Below, one piece after another: positions 1 to 8,503 of a stretch of 64,000 bases of DNA. Source of the stretch: Variovorax beijingensis (lineage in GTDB: Bacteria; Pseudomonadota; Gammaproteobacteria; Burkholderiales; Burkholderiaceae_C); assembly GCF_003951285.1 (NCBI RefSeq), contig NZ_RXFQ01000020.1, positions 55,375-119,374 of the forward strand, given 5' to 3'. How positions within the stretch are numbered: position 1 is the stretch's first letter; each line of letters starts with the position of its first letter. The notes beneath the pieces are model-generated. The model was not told the DNA's origin. It ran no database searches and saw nothing but the letters and a program-made list of their open reading frames with translations. Position numbers and translations under genes: made by a program.

Positions 1-72
1 GAGCTGCAGGGCGCGTTCATGCAGGCTTTCCATGCGCCCAAGGCGGGCGCCGACGTGCGGCCCGGATCATGA
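1..72 (+). CDS. 3' end of an unidentified gene (partial)
   Basis: An open frame enters from the left edge and ends at a TGA at 70-72, giving 23 C-terminal residues that finish in DVRPGS. The stop overlaps the stop of the convergent CoA-transferase gene by 6 bp, a tail-to-tail arrangement common in this compact genome. The fragment is too short to assign to a family. It could belong to a regulator or enzyme of the same acyl-CoA locus, but that is only inferred from position, and a chance open frame is not excluded. Confidence 0.35.
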   Translation, partial: ELQGAFMQAFHAPKAGADVRPGS

Positions 73-1212
73 GCCGCCGGCGTCGGCCGCGGACTCCGGC
101 AGGAAGCGCTCGCCCGGCGTGAGCGGCGCGTGCCGGTAGCTCGCCGGCGTGCGGCTGAGCTTCACCGGCGCGCCGATGCCGCGGTAGCCGCCTTCCATTT
201 CCACCACCATTTCGCGATGCGCGGTGTGCGGATGCTCGAGCGCCGCATCCACCGGCAGCACCGGCGCGGCGGGCACGCCCGCGGCCATCAGCTGCTCGAC
301 CAGCGCACGGCCGTCGAACGTCGCCATCGCCGCCTCCAGCTGCTGCTTGAGCCCCGCACGGTGCACCGAACGCGCGCCGGCCGTGCGGTAGAGCGGATCG
401 TCGGCCAGCGCGGGCAGGCCGATGCAGCGGCACAGGCTCGCGAACTGGCGGTCGTTGCCCACCGCCACGAACACCGGGTCGGTGCCGGTGGCCAGCGCGT
501 CGTAGGGATAGATGTTGGGATGCGCGTTGCCGGTGCGGCGCGGCTCGGTGCCATCCATGAACCAGTTGGCCGCATGCGGATGCAGCAGCGAGAGCCCGCT
601 GTCGTACAGCGCGGCTTCCACGAACTGGCCGCGCCCGCTGCGGTTGCGCTCCTGCAGCGCGAGCAGCACGCCGATCACCGCATTGAGCCCGGTCACCATG
701 TCGACCACCGGCAGGCCCACGCGCAGCGGGCCGCCGTCGGCCTCGCCGTTGATGCTCATGATGCCGGTCATGGCCTGCACCGCGGCGTCGTAGCCGGGCA
801 GCGCGCCCAGCGGGCCATCGGCGCCGAAGCCCGAGACGCGGCACCACACGAGGCGCGGAAAGCGCGCCGAGAGCGCCTCGTAGCCGATGCCCCAGCGCTC
901 CATGGTGCCGGTCTTGAAGTTCTCGATCAGCACGTCGGCCTCGGCCACGAGCGCGAGCAGTGCTTCACGGCCTTCTTCCGTGGAGAAGTCCAGGTGCTGC
1001 ACGCGCTTGTTGCGGTTCAGGCCGTGGTAGTACGAGGCCACGCCGTCCTTGAAGGGTGGGCCCCAGGTGCGCGTGTCGTCGCCCTGCGGCGGCTCGACCT
1101 TGAGCACGTCGGCGCCGTGGTCGCCGAGGATCTGGCCGCAATAGGGGCCACCGAGGATGCGCGAGATATCGAGGACGCGGATGCCGGCGAGGGCCCCTTG
1201 GGGTGATGTCAT
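67..1212 (-). CDS. CaiB/BaiF family (type III) CoA-transferase
   Basis: This 381-residue protein should move a CoA moiety between organic acids in the cytoplasm. It opens with the family N-terminus (GIRVLDISRILGGPYCGQ, about residues 10-27), continues with the DVLKVEPPQGDDTR segment, and has the PGYDAAVQAMTG motif at 139-150. Asp142 there aligns with the aspartate that forms the acyl anhydride in formyl-CoA transferase. The length is normal. I use the ATG at 1212 rather than the upstream frame extension, because the conserved fold starts right after it. It is last in a leftward set after an acyl-CoA dehydrogenase and a Bug receptor, which suggests catabolism of an imported carboxylic acid. 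The substrate cannot be told from sequence. Confidence 0.9.
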   Translation of the reverse strand: MTSPQGALAGIRVLDISRILGGPYCGQILGDHGADVLKVEPPQGDDTRTWGPPFKDGVASYYHGLNRNKRVQHLDFSTEEGREALLALVAEADVLIENFKTGTMERWGIGYEALSARFPRLVWCRVSGFGADGPLGALPGYDAAVQAMTGIMSINGEADGGPLRVGLPVVDMVTGLNAVIGVLLALQERNRSGRGQFVEAALYDSGLSLLHPHAANWFMDGTEPRRTGNAHPNIYPYDALATGTDPVFVAVGNDRQFASLCRCIGLPALADDPLYRTAGARSVHRAGLKQQLEAAMATFDGRALVEQLMAAGVPAAPVLPVDAALEHPHTAHREMVVEMEGGYRGIGAPVKLSRTPASYRHAPLTPGERFLPESAADAGGS

Positions 1213-1347
1213 TTCGGTGTTCCGTGCTTTTGTCTGTTGGGGTATGTTCTTGGCGCTGTTGTTCGGGGCGCGTGCACAGGCCACCGGATACTCCCCTCCG
1301 CGAATGTCCCCCGTCGGCGGGATCGCGCCCCGGACAACAAGGCGAAA

Positions 1348-2334
1348 TCAATCCAGCTGCGCCCCCGACTTCTTCACGACGTCCTTCCACTTGGCCGACT
1401 CGCTCATGATGAACTGCCCGAGCTTCTGCGGCGAGGTGTCCGCCGAGGCCTCGAGGCCCTGCGCCGCGAACATCTGCTTCACCTTGGGCGAGTTCAGCAC
1501 TTCGCCGAAGGCTTGATTGAGCCTGGCCACGCGGTCCGCGGGTGTGCCGGCCGGCGCGACGATGCCGAAGAACACGCTCACGTCGTAGCCCTTGTAGCCT
1601 TGCTCGGCAATCGTCGGCACCTCGGGCAGCGCCTGCGAGCGCGCGAGCGTCGCCACGCCCAGCGCGCGCAGCTTGCCGGCCTTCACGTAGGGCAGCGCGG
1701 TGAGGATGTCGGTGAAGGTCATGCTGACCTGGTTGCCGAGCAGGTCGTTGAGCGCGGGGCCGGTGCCCTTGTAGGGGATGTGCTGCAGGTCGGTGCCGGC
1801 CACCGAGTTGAACAGCACGCCCGCCAGGTGCGACGAGGCGCCATTGCCCGACGACGCATAGCTGAGCTTGCCGGGGTTGGCCTTGGCGTAGGCGACCAGT
1901 TCCTTCACGTCCTTCACCGGCAGCGCGGGGTTCACCACCAGGATGTTCGGCAGGTAGCCGACCTGGATCACCGGCGCGAAGCTCTTGACCGGGTCGTAGC
2001 TGATCTTGCGGTAGAGGCTCGCGTTGATGGCGAGCGGGCCCGAGGTGCCGAACAGCAGCGTGTGGCCGTCGGCCTCGGCGCGCGCCACGTAGTCGGCGCC
2101 GATGTTGCCGCCCGCGCCCGCGCGGTTCTCCACGATCATGGGCTGGCCGAGGCGGTCCTTCATCTCGGCGGCCAGCGTGCGGGCCATGGCATCGGTCGGG
2201 CCGCCGGGCGGGAAGGGCACGACCAGCACCAGGGGCTTGGAAGGGAAGGGTCCCTGGGCCTGTGCGGCGGGAGCGGCGCCCAGCAGCGCGGCGCAGGCGG
2301 CGAGGGCCGCGAAGAAGGGGGTGAGGTGTCGCAA
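1348..2334 (-). CDS. Bug/TctC family periplasmic solute receptor
   Basis: A 328-residue periplasmic binding protein of the tripartite tricarboxylate transporter receptor family. A Sec signal peptide ends near AQAQ (about residue 27). The mature part begins with the family hallmark FPSKPLVLVVPFPPGGPTD and includes NRAGAGGNIGADYVARA. The start is a TTG at 2334: GGAG lies about eight bases upstream on the coding strand, and no ATG sits at the signal-peptide boundary. No TctA or TctB membrane subunits are nearby, so it is an orphan receptor, as is usual in Comamonadaceae. It lies 31 bp after an acyl-CoA dehydrogenase gene and before a CoA-transferase gene, so its ligand is probably an organic acid degraded by them. 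Confidence 0.9.
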   Translation of the reverse strand: MRHLTPFFAALAACAALLGAAPAAQAQGPFPSKPLVLVVPFPPGGPTDAMARTLAAEMKDRLGQPMIVENRAGAGGNIGADYVARAEADGHTLLFGTSGPLAINASLYRKISYDPVKSFAPVIQVGYLPNILVVNPALPVKDVKELVAYAKANPGKLSYASSGNGASSHLAGVLFNSVAGTDLQHIPYKGTGPALNDLLGNQVSMTFTDILTALPYVKAGKLRALGVATLARSQALPEVPTIAEQGYKGYDVSVFFGIVAPAGTPADRVARLNQAFGEVLNSPKVKQMFAAQGLEASADTSPQKLGQFIMSESAKWKDVVKKSGAQLD

Positions 2335-2365
2335 GGTGATGTCTCCGTTTTTCTGTTGTCGTGAA

Positions 2366-4090
2366 TCAGGCCGTGGCCCTGGCGGTGCGCGTGGTGGCCG
2401 GACCGTTCCAATCCGCGGGCATCGCGTCGGGCGCGAGCGGGTCGCGCGGCAGCACGCGGTGCAGCAGCACCAGCCGGGCCCAGCGCAGGCGCGGGGCCGA
2501 ACCGCTGCGCGCGGCCTCCCAGGCCATCGCGATGCTGCTCGTGCAGTGGTAGAGCGCCGAGGCAGCCTGGCGCGCCAGCACGTCGCCGCCTTCGCGCGCG
2601 GCGGTCTCGGCCAGCGCGGCGGCGCGCGCCAGTGCATCGCGCAGCGCCTTTGCAAAGGCCGGTGGCAGTTCCGCATCGGCCAGCAGCTGCTCGCAGTGCG
2701 TGCGCAGCACCGGCAGCGAGCCTTCGCGCTTCACCGCGCGGATCACGTCCAGCGCCACGATGTTGCTCGTGCCCTCCCAGATCGAGCCCAGATGCGCATC
2801 GCGAACGAGCCGCGGATCGCTCCATTCCTCGATGTAGCCGCAGCCGCCGCGCACTTCCATCGCATCGCCCGTGACCTTGCGCGCGTCGCGGCAGGCGCGG
2901 AACTTGATGAGCGGCGTGAGGATGCGCAGCAGTGCGTAGGCATCGGGCTCGCCGGCGTCGGAGCGCGCGAGCGCCAGCGCCGTCTGGCACACCATGGTGC
3001 GCGCCTGTTCGGCCGGCAGGCGCAGCTTGTCGAGCTGGCGCTGCATCAGCGGCATCTGCTCGAGCGTGCGGCCGAAGGCGCGGCGCTCGGCGGCGATGTA
3101 CTCGGCCTCGGCCACCGCGCGGCGCATCAGGCCGGCGGCGCGCACGCCGTTCGACAGGCGCGAGTTGTTGACCATGTCGGCCATCTGCACGAAGCCGCGG
3201 CCTTCTTCGCCCACCAGGTACGCGACGGCGCCTTCGAGCCGGATCTCGCCGCTGGCCATGGAGCGCGTACCCAGCTTGTCCTTCAGGCGAATGATGCGGT
3301 AGTGGTTGAGGCTGCCGTCCTCGAGCCGGCGCGGCAGCAGGAACAGCGACACGCCCTTCATGCCAGGCAGGCCGTTCTCGGCGCGCGCGAGCACCATCGC
3401 GAAGTCGGCATCGGGGTTGGAGCAGAACCACTTGTCGCCACTGAGGCGCCAGCTGCCATCCGTCTCCTGCCGCGCCATCGTCGCGGTGGCCGCGATGTCG
3501 GAGCCCGCGGCCTGCTCGGTCATGAACATCGCACCCTGCGCAAGCTCGTCGAAGTCGAGCGAAGTCAGGCGCGGCAGGAAGCGCGCCACCAGCTCGGGGC
3601 TCGCGAACTTCTTGAGCGTGCGCGTGAGCGAGTCGGTCATCGAGACCGGGCAGCACAGGCCGAACTCGGCCTGCACGAAGAGATAGGTCAGCACGTACTT
3701 GACCAGCGGCGGCATCCTGCCCTTCCAGCCCAGCGTCTCGTCGCGGTGGGACATCGCGGCCAGGCCGAATTCACTGAGCGCGAGGCGTTCCATCTCCACG
3801 TAGGCCGGGTGCTTGACGATCTTCTGCTCGTCCAGGCCGGTGCGGGTGCGCTGCTTCAGCGTGGGCGGGTTGCGGTCGGCGGTGCCGGCCAGGTCGTCGA
3901 GCGGGCCGCCCGCGAGGCCGCCCAGGCGCTCGAAGTGCGGCTGCATGTGGGCCAGCAGGTCGGCGGGCAGGTAGAGCGCGAGCAGCGTGTGCAGCTCGGT
4001 GTCGGTGCTGAACAGGTTCTGGCCGTGGCGGTCGGGAATGGGGTGGGCGTGCGCGGCTTCTGGCGCGGCGTGTGCGGCGTTGTCGGACAT
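2366..4090 (-). CDS. Acyl-CoA dehydrogenase, AidB-like
   Basis: A 574-residue flavoprotein of the acyl-CoA dehydrogenase superfamily, predicted to introduce a 2,3 double bond in a CoA thioester using FAD. The central domain shows MTEQAAGSDIAAT and GDKWFCSNPDADFAMVLAR. The C-terminal helical domain has GGCGYIEEWSDPRLVRDAHL and IWEGTSNIVALD; the Glu of that last motif aligns with the catalytic base of medium-chain enzymes. The IWEGTSNI form, the length and the long N-terminal helical region resemble AidB-type members more than short-chain enzymes. The start at 4090 (MSDNAAH) has AGGAG upstream; the frame extension to 4183 would overlap the divergent LysR gene. It heads the leftward set with the Bug receptor and CoA-transferase. 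Confidence 0.88.
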   Translation of the reverse strand: MSDNAAHAAPEAAHAHPIPDRHGQNLFSTDTELHTLLALYLPADLLAHMQPHFERLGGLAGGPLDDLAGTADRNPPTLKQRTRTGLDEQKIVKHPAYVEMERLALSEFGLAAMSHRDETLGWKGRMPPLVKYVLTYLFVQAEFGLCCPVSMTDSLTRTLKKFASPELVARFLPRLTSLDFDELAQGAMFMTEQAAGSDIAATATMARQETDGSWRLSGDKWFCSNPDADFAMVLARAENGLPGMKGVSLFLLPRRLEDGSLNHYRIIRLKDKLGTRSMASGEIRLEGAVAYLVGEEGRGFVQMADMVNNSRLSNGVRAAGLMRRAVAEAEYIAAERRAFGRTLEQMPLMQRQLDKLRLPAEQARTMVCQTALALARSDAGEPDAYALLRILTPLIKFRACRDARKVTGDAMEVRGGCGYIEEWSDPRLVRDAHLGSIWEGTSNIVALDVIRAVKREGSLPVLRTHCEQLLADAELPPAFAKALRDALARAAALAETAAREGGDVLARQAASALYHCTSSIAMAWEAARSGSAPRLRWARLVLLHRVLPRDPLAPDAMPADWNGPATTRTARATA

Positions 4091-4145
4091 GCGTTTGTCT
4101 CCTGGGTTCGCCGCATTGTTGGTTTCCAGACGATCCGTGTCTAAT

Positions 4146-4171
4146 ATCGAATTGGTCTTGTTCGATTCGAT
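4146..4171. promoter_or_regulatory. Interrupted palindrome between LysR and acyl-CoA dehydrogenase genes
   Basis: Perfect 7-bp arms, ATCGAAT (4146-4152) and ATTCGAT (4165-4171), separated by 12 bases, lie in the 91-bp divergent gap and end 11 bp before the LysR start codon. Position and form suit an autoregulatory LysR-type binding site. Binding itself is inferred. Confidence 0.45.
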
Positions 4172-4181
4172 TTGCCTATTC

Positions 4182-5084
4182 ATGGAACTGCGACACCTGC
4201 GCTACTTTTCCGTGCTGGCCGAGGAGCTGCACTTCGGGCGCGCCGCGCGGCGCCTGTCGATCTCGCAGCCGCCGCTGTCGGTGGCCATCCGCCAGCTCGA
4301 GGAGTCGGTGGGCGCGCGGCTGTTCGAGCGCAACAGCAAGGAGGTGCGCCTCACGCATGCGGGCGAGGCGCTGCGCATCTCGGCGCGGCGGCTGCTCCTG
4401 CAGGCGGAAGAGGCAGCGCTGGAGGCGCGCGACGTGGCCAGCGGCTCGGCCGGGCGCCTGCGCATCGGCTTCGTCGGCGCGATGCTCTACCGCGGCCTGC
4501 CGCAGGCGCTGCGTGCGTTCCAGGCCAGGCACCCGGCGGTGCGCATCACGCTCGCCGAACTCAATTCAGGCGTGCAGATCGCCGAGCTGCTGCACGACCG
4601 GCTCGACCTGGGCTTCGTGCATACCAGCCGCATGCCGCCCGAGCTGCAGCACCGGCTGCTGCTGTCGGAGCCTTTCGTGTGCTGCCTGCCCTCGGGCCAC
4701 GCGCTCGCGCGCAAGCGCGTGCTGGCGCCGGCCGACCTGCGCAACCAACCCTTCGTGCTGTTCTCGCGCGAGGCCTCGCCCGACTACCACGAGCGCATCC
4801 TGTCGATCTGCGCGGACGCCGGCTTCCTGCCCGAGGTGCGGCACGAGGTGCGCCACTGGCTCGCGGTGGTCTCGCTGGTGTCGCAGGGCATGGGCGTGGC
4901 GCTGGTGCCGCAGGCCATGCGGCATTCGGCCCTGCGCGGGGCGGTGTTCCGCCCGCTCGACCGCGACGTGGCGCAGTCGGAGGCCTACGGTGTGTGGCGC
5001 AGCGGGCCGCCGAACGTGCTGGCCGAACGGCTGCTGCAGGGCGTGGAGGAAAGCCTCGCTACCGAGGCCCGTTCTCAGGCGTAG
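4182..5084 (+). CDS. LysR family transcriptional regulator
   Basis: A 300-residue LysR-type regulator. The winged helix-turn-helix occupies residues 1-60 (MELRHLRYFSVLAEELHFGR, then ISQPPLSVAIRQLEE and LFERNSKEVRLTHAG), followed by an effector-binding domain that starts at LRIGFVGAMLYRGLP. The start at 4182 gives the canonical LysR N-terminus MELRHLRYF. It is transcribed away from the acyl-CoA dehydrogenase/Bug/CoA-transferase genes with 91 bp between, the usual geometry for a regulator controlling the opposite genes; the effector is probably a substrate or CoA intermediate. Its end overlaps the stop of the convergent kinase gene by 10 bp. Confidence 0.92.
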   Translation: MELRHLRYFSVLAEELHFGRAARRLSISQPPLSVAIRQLEESVGARLFERNSKEVRLTHAGEALRISARRLLLQAEEAALEARDVASGSAGRLRIGFVGAMLYRGLPQALRAFQARHPAVRITLAELNSGVQIAELLHDRLDLGFVHTSRMPPELQHRLLLSEPFVCCLPSGHALARKRVLAPADLRNQPFVLFSREASPDYHERILSICADAGFLPEVRHEVRHWLAVVSLVSQGMGVALVPQAMRHSALRGAVFRPLDRDVAQSEAYGVWRSGPPNVLAERLLQGVEESLATEARSQA

Positions 5085-6109
5085 AGCGGCTCTTCCGCCA
5101 TCTGCTCGCACTGCTCCTGCAGCACGAGGATCTGGCCCTTCCAGTAGTCGCTGGAGCCGAACCACGGAAAGTTGATCGGGAAGATCGGATCTTCCCAGCG
5201 CCGCGCGAGCCAGGCGCTGTAGTGGATGAGCCGCAGGGTGCGCAGCGGCTCGATCAGCGCGAGTTCGCGGCGGTCGAATTCGCGGAACTGCTCGTAGCCG
5301 TCGAGCAGCCCCGAGAGCTGCGAGGTGCGCTGTGCGCGCTCGCCCGACAGCAGCATCCAGAGGTCCTGCACCGCGAAGCCGGTGCGCGCATCGTCCAGGT
5401 CGACGAAGTGCGGGCCGCCGCCGGGCCGGTCGGTGGGTGTCCACAGGATGTTGCCGGGATGCACGTCGCCGTGCAGGCGCAGCTTGCGCGGCTTGAAATC
5501 GGACGCCGGGGCGTTCACCGCCAGCGCCGTGGCGGCAATCATGTCCAGTGCTTCGTTGCAGGCCTTTTCCCAGTCGCGCTGCACGTCGAGCGGCACCTTA
5601 TCGTTGGCCAGCAGCCAGTCGCGCGAGGCGATGCCGAAGGTCTGCAGGTCGAGCGCGGGCCGGGCCTCGAAAGGCCTGGCGCTGCCCACGGTGTGGATGC
5701 GCGCGAGAAAGCGGCCGACCCATTCGAGCACTTCGAAATCGTCCAGCTCCGGCGCCCGGCCGCCGCGGTAGGGGCTCACGCTGAAGGCGAAGCCGCCGTG
5801 GCGGTGCAGCGTGCTGCCGTCGAAGGCCAGCGGCGCCACGGCGGGCACTTCGGCGGCCGCCAGTTCGAGCGAGAAGCCGTGCTCCTCGAGGATCTCGGCT
5901 TCGCTCCAGCGCTCGGGGCGGTAGAACTTGACCACCACTGCACTGCGGTCTTCCAGGAACACCTGGTAGACCCGGTTCTCGTACGAGTTGAGGCCCGTGA
6001 GCCGGCCGTCGCCGTGCAGGCCGAGCGTTGCCAGGGCGTCCAGCACCACGTCGGGCGTGAGGTTCTCGTAGGGATGGGTATTCGCGGGCGCTGCGGGGGA
6101 AAGGGTCAT
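5075..6109 (-). CDS. srkA: Stress-response serine/threonine kinase, SrkA/YihE type
   Basis: A 344-residue protein with the aminoglycoside-phosphotransferase/choline-kinase fold of SrkA (YihE, RdoA). The N-terminal lobe has the family signature LTGLNSYENRVYQVFLED and the phosphate-anchoring lysine in VVVKFYRPERW. The catalytic loop LHGDVHPGNILW lies near residues 212-223, and FVDLDDARTG near 236 supplies the metal-binding aspartate. The C-terminus carries the typical WLARRWEDPIFPINFPWF segment. In Escherichia coli SrkA opposes stress-induced death and is made with DsbA from the Cpx regulon. Here no dsbA is adjacent; the gene stands between a convergent LysR gene and a DUF2855 gene. Length and motifs fit well. 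Confidence 0.9.
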   Translation of the reverse strand: MTLSPAAPANTHPYENLTPDVVLDALATLGLHGDGRLTGLNSYENRVYQVFLEDRSAVVVKFYRPERWSEAEILEEHGFSLELAAAEVPAVAPLAFDGSTLHRHGGFAFSVSPYRGGRAPELDDFEVLEWVGRFLARIHTVGSARPFEARPALDLQTFGIASRDWLLANDKVPLDVQRDWEKACNEALDMIAATALAVNAPASDFKPRKLRLHGDVHPGNILWTPTDRPGGGPHFVDLDDARTGFAVQDLWMLLSGERAQRTSQLSGLLDGYEQFREFDRRELALIEPLRTLRLIHYSAWLARRWEDPIFPINFPWFGSSDYWKGQILVLQEQCEQMAEEPLYA

Positions 6110-6142
6110 GCGGCGATTGTCGCTACCCTGGCCCCCGGAATG

Positions 6143-7261
6143 TCAGAGGCCGCCGGGTTGTTTGTAAAGCGAAAGGACATGGCCGACGCGCGCGTCGCCC
6201 TTGCCGGCCAGCACCTGCGCATAGGCGGCCTGCACCGCTTCGCCGCCGTGGTGGTGCTCGGCGCGCAGCCAGGGGTTCCCGGCGTCGGTCACGGTGGCCA
6301 GGAAGTGGTGCCAGGCGGCCACCATGCGCCGGCCGAATTCGTCGGCGCCCCATTCGGCGGTGCGCTTCTTGATCTGCGCCGGCGCGAAGAAGAGCGTGGC
6401 GCGCGGGCCGGCCAGGTCCTTGCCCGCGCCCTTGGCCGCGAGCTGCTCCACGTGCGTGCCGCCGATCGAGCAGCTGTACTTGAGGTTGGTGAAGCGCGTG
6501 TGGATCGCGTTGCGCAGGCCGGCGTTGCCCGCGAAGTCCACATAGACGCAGGGCGTGCCGGCCGCGATGCCGTCGAGCGCGTCGTAGGTCAGCACGCGGT
6601 GGTAGCAGCCCAGGCTTTCGCAGAAGGCCACGTTGGCGGGCGAGGTCAGGCCGATCACCTCGATGCCTTCGCGCTGGTGCAGCTGGAAGGCAGTGCCGTA
6701 GGCCGTCTTGCTCGACGCGCTCGACAGCAGCATGGTGTTCGCGCCGAAGAAATCGTTGTCGGCCATGAAGTCGTCGATCAGCCACGAGGTGATGAACAGC
6801 GGACGCAGCAGCGCCTGCACGTCTTCGGTGTCCGCGGTGTAGAGCGGATCGGCGTTGCAGCGGAAGTACTGGTTGTAGACCGTGGGCAGCTCGGCACGGT
6901 GCGCGGCGGCGTCGGTGAAGCGCCCGGGCGAGAGGCGGTCGGGGATCAGCACGGCGCCCGACGACATCGGCCAGTAGCCGTAGAGCCGCTCGCCCGCCGC
7001 CACGCCCGGGTGCAGCGACTGCACCACGCTGGCGAAGCCCCACACCGGAATGCTGCCCCAGCCTTCTTCCGTGGACGGGAAGAACTGCCAGTAGCTCATC
7101 GCATCGCCGAAGGCGGCGTAGGTGATGTTGTTGGAGGTGAGCGCAAAGCTGTCGATGCGCACGCGCACCTGGCCGTCGGCCAGCGGCTGGTCGGCGGCGG
7201 TGTGCAGGCGCGTGGTGGCGAGTTCGCCCTTGCGGATCAGGAGGCTGGTGGTGGTGCTCAT
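6143..7261 (-). CDS. DUF2855 family protein
   Basis: A 372-residue protein recognisable as DUF2855, a family of uncharacterised proteins distantly like zinc-free medium-chain dehydrogenases/quinone reductases. The N-terminal half resembles the GroES-like part (VRVRIDSFALTSNNITYAAFGD), and a Rossmann-like core follows (MLLSSASSKTAYGTAFQL, then VIGLTSPANVAFCESLGCY). No zinc-binding cysteine cluster is visible. The start at 7261 is set by GGAG eight bases upstream; the longer frame back to 7318 has no such site. It stands alone, 33 bp after the kinase gene start, with a terminator beyond its 5' side belonging to ohr. The substrate is unknown; an acyl-CoA or quinone role is only suggested by the fold. 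Confidence 0.8.
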   Translation of the reverse strand: MSTTTSLLIRKGELATTRLHTAADQPLADGQVRVRIDSFALTSNNITYAAFGDAMSYWQFFPSTEEGWGSIPVWGFASVVQSLHPGVAAGERLYGYWPMSSGAVLIPDRLSPGRFTDAAAHRAELPTVYNQYFRCNADPLYTADTEDVQALLRPLFITSWLIDDFMADNDFFGANTMLLSSASSKTAYGTAFQLHQREGIEVIGLTSPANVAFCESLGCYHRVLTYDALDGIAAGTPCVYVDFAGNAGLRNAIHTRFTNLKYSCSIGGTHVEQLAAKGAGKDLAGPRATLFFAPAQIKKRTAEWGADEFGRRMVAAWHHFLATVTDAGNPWLRAEHHHGGEAVQAAYAQVLAGKGDARVGHVLSLYKQPGGL

Positions 7262-7392
7262 GGTGTCGATCTCCATGGTGGTGGTGTGGGTTGCGGGGAT
7301 GGCGCGTGCTGCAGCCACATTAGCCAGGCTTGATGAAAGGCGCTATCGCGTTTCCCTTTTCCGCGTCGCCCGCGGGACACAACGCCGGCCAT

Positions 7393-7427
7393 AAAAAAAA
7401 AGGCGCCCCGGCTTGTGGCCGGGACGC
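7393..7427 (-). terminator. Rho-independent terminator after ohr
   Basis: Read on the minus strand, a 10-bp GC-rich stem with one mismatch (arms 7418-7427 and 7403-7412, loop 7413-7417) is followed by an uninterrupted run of T (7393-7401). It begins 33 bp past the ohr stop codon. Confidence 0.85.
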
Positions 7428-7459
7428 TCTTCTTCTTTGCCCCTGCGCAGGGGGCGGAA

Positions 7460-7885
7460 TCAGGCGATCGAGAGTTCGACGTCGATGTTGCCGCGCGTGG
7501 CGTTCGAGTACGGGCAGACCTGGTGGGCCGTGTCGACCAGCTTCTGCTTCTGTTCGGCGTCCAGGCCCGGCAGCGTGATCGCCAGCTTCACGGCGATGCC
7601 ATAGGCAGCGCCGCCGTTCGTCGGGCCAAGGGAAACGCTGGAGTCGATGGCCACGTCCTCGGGCACCTTCACGCCGATCTTCGGGCCGACGGCCTTCATC
7701 GCGCCGATGAAGCAGGCGGCGTAGCCGACTGCGAACAGCTGCTCGGGATTGGTGCCGGGCTTGCCCGAACCGGGCGAGCTGAGCTTGACGTCGATGGCGC
7801 CGTCGCTGGACTTGCCTGCGCCGTCGCGGCCGCCGACGGTGTGGGCTTCAGCGGTGTAGAGAACCTTGTCGAGCTTGGTGGTCAT
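7460..7885 (-). CDS. ohr: Organic hydroperoxide resistance protein Ohr
   Basis: A 141-residue thiol peroxidase of the OsmC/Ohr family that reduces organic hydroperoxides, using lipoylated partners in characterised members. Cys58 (in GYAACFIGAM) and Cys124 (in HQVCPYSNATRGN) are the peroxidatic and resolving cysteines, and the NPEQLFAVGYAAC and CPYSNATRGN motifs are typical of the Ohr rather than the OsmC branch. Length is exactly as expected. The start ATG at 7885 has AAGGAA upstream. It lies 82 bp downstream of ohrR on the same strand, so it is probably cotranscribed with and repressed by OhrR, and it ends at a clear terminator. Confidence 0.96.
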   Translation of the reverse strand: MTTKLDKVLYTAEAHTVGGRDGAGKSSDGAIDVKLSSPGSGKPGTNPEQLFAVGYAACFIGAMKAVGPKIGVKVPEDVAIDSSVSLGPTNGGAAYGIAVKLAITLPGLDAEQKQKLVDTAHQVCPYSNATRGNIDVELSIA

Positions 7886-7967
7886 GGTGGTGATTCCTTC
7901 GGTTGGTGAGGGTGGTGAAAAAGAGCTTCTTGGATAGAAGCGGGAGAAAACCGGGATTGCTTGCGTG

Positions 7968-8426
7968 TCAGGCGGCTTTCCTGATGCGGTCGCGCAGCGT
8001 CTGGATCTGCTGGGTAAGCGAGATGAGTTCAGGCACCGAGCATTGCGCCGCGGCCATGAGGCAGCCGGGCACGCCGGCGGCGCGCGCCTTGAGCTTGCGG
8101 CCGGCGCTGGTGAGCGTGATGTGGACGCGGCGCTCGTCGGCCACGTCGCGCAGCCGCGTGACATAGCCGACGGCTTCGAGCCGCTTGAGCAGCGGCGTGA
8201 GCGTGCCGGAGTCGAGCGAGAGGCGTTCGCCGAGCTCGGAGACCGTGGGGCCGTCTTGCTCCCAGAGGGCGAGCATGACGAGGTATTGGGGGTAGGTGAG
8301 CTGCAGCTTTTCCAGCACCGGCTTGTAGAGGCGGGTCATGGCCAACGAGGCGGAATAGACGGCGAAGCAGAGCTGGTTGTCCAGCTTGAGCATTTCGTCT
8401 GAGGCTTGGGTGGTACTGCTGCGCAT
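7968..8426 (-). CDS. ohrR: MarR family peroxide-sensing repressor OhrR
   Basis: A 152-residue MarR-type winged-helix repressor. Cys20 in LDNQLCFAVYSAS is the conserved reactive cysteine of OhrR, flanked by the conserved Tyr34 and Tyr45. Additional cysteines at 122 and 129 suggest the two-cysteine (Xanthomonas-like) class in which a disulfide forms on oxidation. The DNA-binding wing is DERRVHITLTSAGRK. The start at 8426 (MRSSTTQ) is taken instead of the frame extension to 8462, which would run through the operator palindrome. It is first in an ohrR-ohr operon. Lipid or organic peroxides should release repression. Confidence 0.93.
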   Translation of the reverse strand: MRSSTTQASDEMLKLDNQLCFAVYSASLAMTRLYKPVLEKLQLTYPQYLVMLALWEQDGPTVSELGERLSLDSGTLTPLLKRLEAVGYVTRLRDVADERRVHITLTSAGRKLKARAAGVPGCLMAAAQCSVPELISLTQQIQTLRDRIRKAA

Positions 8427-8440
8427 GGCTCGAATTTTAG

Positions 8441-8459
8441 CGCGCAATTGAATTGCGTG
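8441..8459. promoter_or_regulatory. OhrR operator palindrome
   Basis: CGCAATT (8443-8449) and AATTGCG (8451-8457) form a perfect inverted repeat around one base, with an added matching pair at 8441/8459. The AATT...AATT core resembles known OhrR operators. It lies 16 bp upstream of the ohrR start codon, in the promoter region. Confidence 0.75.
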
Positions 8460-8503
8460 CAATGTAATTATTTTGGGTTCTTGTTTTTGGTTTGTGTTCC
8501 GGA

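Noticed and set aside
4172..7333. 1053-codon plus-strand frame over LysR, kinase and DUF2855 genes
   Set aside because: It is a shadow of three recognised genes in other frames and has no family features.
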